Source: Deltaproteobacteria bacterium
GTDB taxonomy: Bacteria; Desulfobacterota; Syntrophia; Syntrophales; UBA2210
NCBI GenBank assembly: GCA_030603465.1
Contig: JAUVXT010000036.1
Location: 1 to 14,192 of the forward strand
Reading direction: 5' to 3'
Length of the DNA stretch: 14,192 bases
Shown here in pieces: positions 13,278 through 14,192 of this stretch. The translations under genes were made by a program, and so were the position numbers. A model generated the notes under the pieces. The model was not told the DNA's origin. It did no database searches and was given only the letters and a program-made list of their open reading frames with translations. Positions within the stretch are counted from its first letter, which is position 1, and each line of letters begins with the position of its first letter.

Positions 13278-13703
13278 GCATTCCAATAACCGGGGCATCT
13301 GAGCTTCATGCTGATGTTCACTACCCTTGTATATTTTCAGTTTTGTTAACATCTGCCTCCCAAGGGAGTTTTTCGGAAGCATCCCCTTGACGGCAATGCG
13401 TAAAAGATCTTCAGGTTTCTTTTCCAGCAGTTTTTCAGCCGTAATAGCCTTGATTCCGCCCGGGTAACCGCTGTGGCGATAGTAGACCTTATCTGTAAGC
13501 TTTTTCCCGGTGAGTTTAATATTTCCAGCGTTTACAACGACTATAAAATCACCCGTGTCCACATGCGGCGTATAGATAGGTTTGTGTTTGCCCCTGAGAC
13601 GCCGCGCGATTTCACTGGCCAGTCTCCCCAAGACCTTGCCCGTGGCATCGACAACAAACCACTCGCTCGTTATATCCTCTTTTTTCGCACTATATGTTTT
13701 CAT
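13275..13703 (-). CDS. rplM: 50S ribosomal protein L13
   Basis: A 142-residue large-subunit protein that binds 23S rRNA early in assembly. Family segments are WFVVDATGKVLGRLASEIA, LRGKHKPIYTPHVDTGDFIV, YRHSGYPGG and AVKGMLPKNSLGRQML. Length equals the usual value. The C-terminus (EHQHEAQMPRLLEC) keeps the H-x-H-E-A-Q part, but the last residues LLEC differ from the common '-LDI' type. The stop codon lies at the edge of a dispersed repeat, so the end of the protein may have been set by that insertion. A good promoter is 34-62 bases upstream of the start. The ribosome site is weak (GGTG 4 bases before ATG; AAGGA is about 15 bases away). It is transcribed with rpsI. Confidence 0.97.
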   Translation of the reverse strand: MKTYSAKKEDITSEWFVVDATGKVLGRLASEIARRLRGKHKPIYTPHVDTGDFIVVVNAGNIKLTGKKLTDKVYYRHSGYPGGIKAITAEKLLEKKPEDLLRIAVKGMLPKNSLGRQMLTKLKIYKGSEHQHEAQMPRLLEC

Positions 13704-13736
13704 AAAACACCGTATTATCCTTAGAAATAATAGCGC

Positions 13737-13765
13737 AATGTATGAAATTTAAACTGTTTTGTCAA
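13737..13765 (-). promoter_or_regulatory. Sigma-70-type promoter of rplM-rpsI
   Basis: On the minus strand a perfect -35 TTGACA (13765-13760) and a -10 TACATT (13742-13737, 4 of 6) are separated by exactly 17 bases. Transcription would start near 13730, giving a leader of about 27 bases. The -35 lies about 17 bases beyond the lptD stop, so the ribosomal protein genes have their own start. Confidence 0.7.
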
Positions 13766-13782
13766 GTAAAATTCATGCATAA

Positions 13783-14192
13783 TTATTCATTACGCCAAGT
13801 CCTGGCGGTTTTTTTTGACACCTTCCCCACTTTTCCGATGCCGTAAAGGGAAAATATCAGCATATAGCGCCTGTCATCGGTGCTATCGGAATAGGTGGCC
13901 TCCACGCTCCAACATTGACTTTGGTAATTGAGGCCATAGATGGTTTCAAGATATTTGTTGTCCAGTTCATTCCTCTTAAATGTATAGGTCGCAGAAAACG
14001 ACTCCGTCAGTTTGGCCTTTAAGGCGAGATTGATCTCTTCAACTGTGTGCTTGGTATATCTGTATTCGGCCGTAACGGTGTCACCACGCCAGTCGCTCGC
14101 GCCAAGGGCATAATTGGTTACTTCCCATTCTCCGGCGTTGACATTGTACTGCGCATCGGCATCAAAGGTGAGATATTGGAAGGGGTCAACGG
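13783..14192 (-). CDS. lptD: LPS-assembly protein LptD, C-terminal end (partial)
   Basis: The last 135 residues of a protein that continues beyond the right edge, with TAA at 13785-13783. The sequence is a run of alternating beta strands typical of an outer-membrane barrel (AQYNVNAGEWEVTNYALG, DTVTAEYRYTKH, INLALKAKL, FSATYTFKRNE). It ends with GLNYQSQCWSVEATYSD followed by DDRRYMLIFSLYGIGKVG, which fits the C-terminal signature of LptD (a Tyr/Gln-Ser-Gln-Cys-Trp segment and a 'L-x-G-x-G' end). LptD inserts lipopolysaccharide into the outer leaflet of the outer membrane together with LptE. The Cys in QSQCW corresponds to the region where LptD forms its inter-domain disulfide. The catalytic periplasmic jelly-roll and start are outside the window. 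A different outer-membrane barrel cannot be fully excluded. Confidence 0.75.
   Translation of the reverse strand, partial: VDPFQYLTFDADAQYNVNAGEWEVTNYALGASDWRGDTVTAEYRYTKHTVEEINLALKAKLTESFSATYTFKRNELDNKYLETIYGLNYQSQCWSVEATYSDSTDDRRYMLIFSLYGIGKVGKVSKKTARTWRNE

Overview
The window looks like a piece of a Gram-negative, Desulfobacterota-type (former Deltaproteobacteria) genome, or a metagenome bin of one. This is inferred from the minus-strand order lptD–rplM–rpsI–argC, which I associate with that group, from the many lipoproteins and signal peptides that imply two membranes, and from the CsgG/LPP20/FlgT-like envelope proteins. No 16S gene is present, so the placement is moderate.

Positions 1-931 carry no complete gene. 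The left edge holds the last 43 codons of an IS66-like transposase. It is followed by a degenerate, hairpin-rich MITE-like region (about 311-716). Next comes a strong extended -10 promoter (TGATATAAT, 818-826), and the predicted transcript starts with a long bulged stem-loop (836-891).

Positions 932-9757 hold seven plus-strand genes that look like one envelope operon. In order they are: a lipoprotein of unknown family; a 984-residue secreted protein with Ig-like domains, three exact-length 77-residue repeats, a beta-propeller carrying EF-hand-like calcium loops, and a C-terminal beta domain; a small secreted Cys-containing protein; an LPP20-like periplasmic protein; a TPR+CsgG-like lipoprotein; a second CsgG-like lipoprotein; and a FlgT-like protein whose start codon overlaps the preceding stop. 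The last four share two modules, LPP20/FlgT-N-like and CsgG-like. The best reading is that they build an outer-membrane-associated assembly serving the first exported proteins. No curli or flagellar genes are nearby. Functions beyond fold level are unknown, and this is the most interesting part of the window.

Positions 9871-14192 are housekeeping genes on the minus strand, convergent with the operon: cysS, argC, rpsI, rplM and the 3' end of lptD. rplM has a good sigma-70-type promoter, and rpsI is followed by a textbook intrinsic terminator just before argC. Two non-coding elements sit among these genes. One is a nested inverted-repeat element flanked by 13-bp direct repeats between cysS and argC. 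The other is a second copy of the 5'-region hairpin repeat, inserted between rplM and rpsI and reaching the rplM stop codon.
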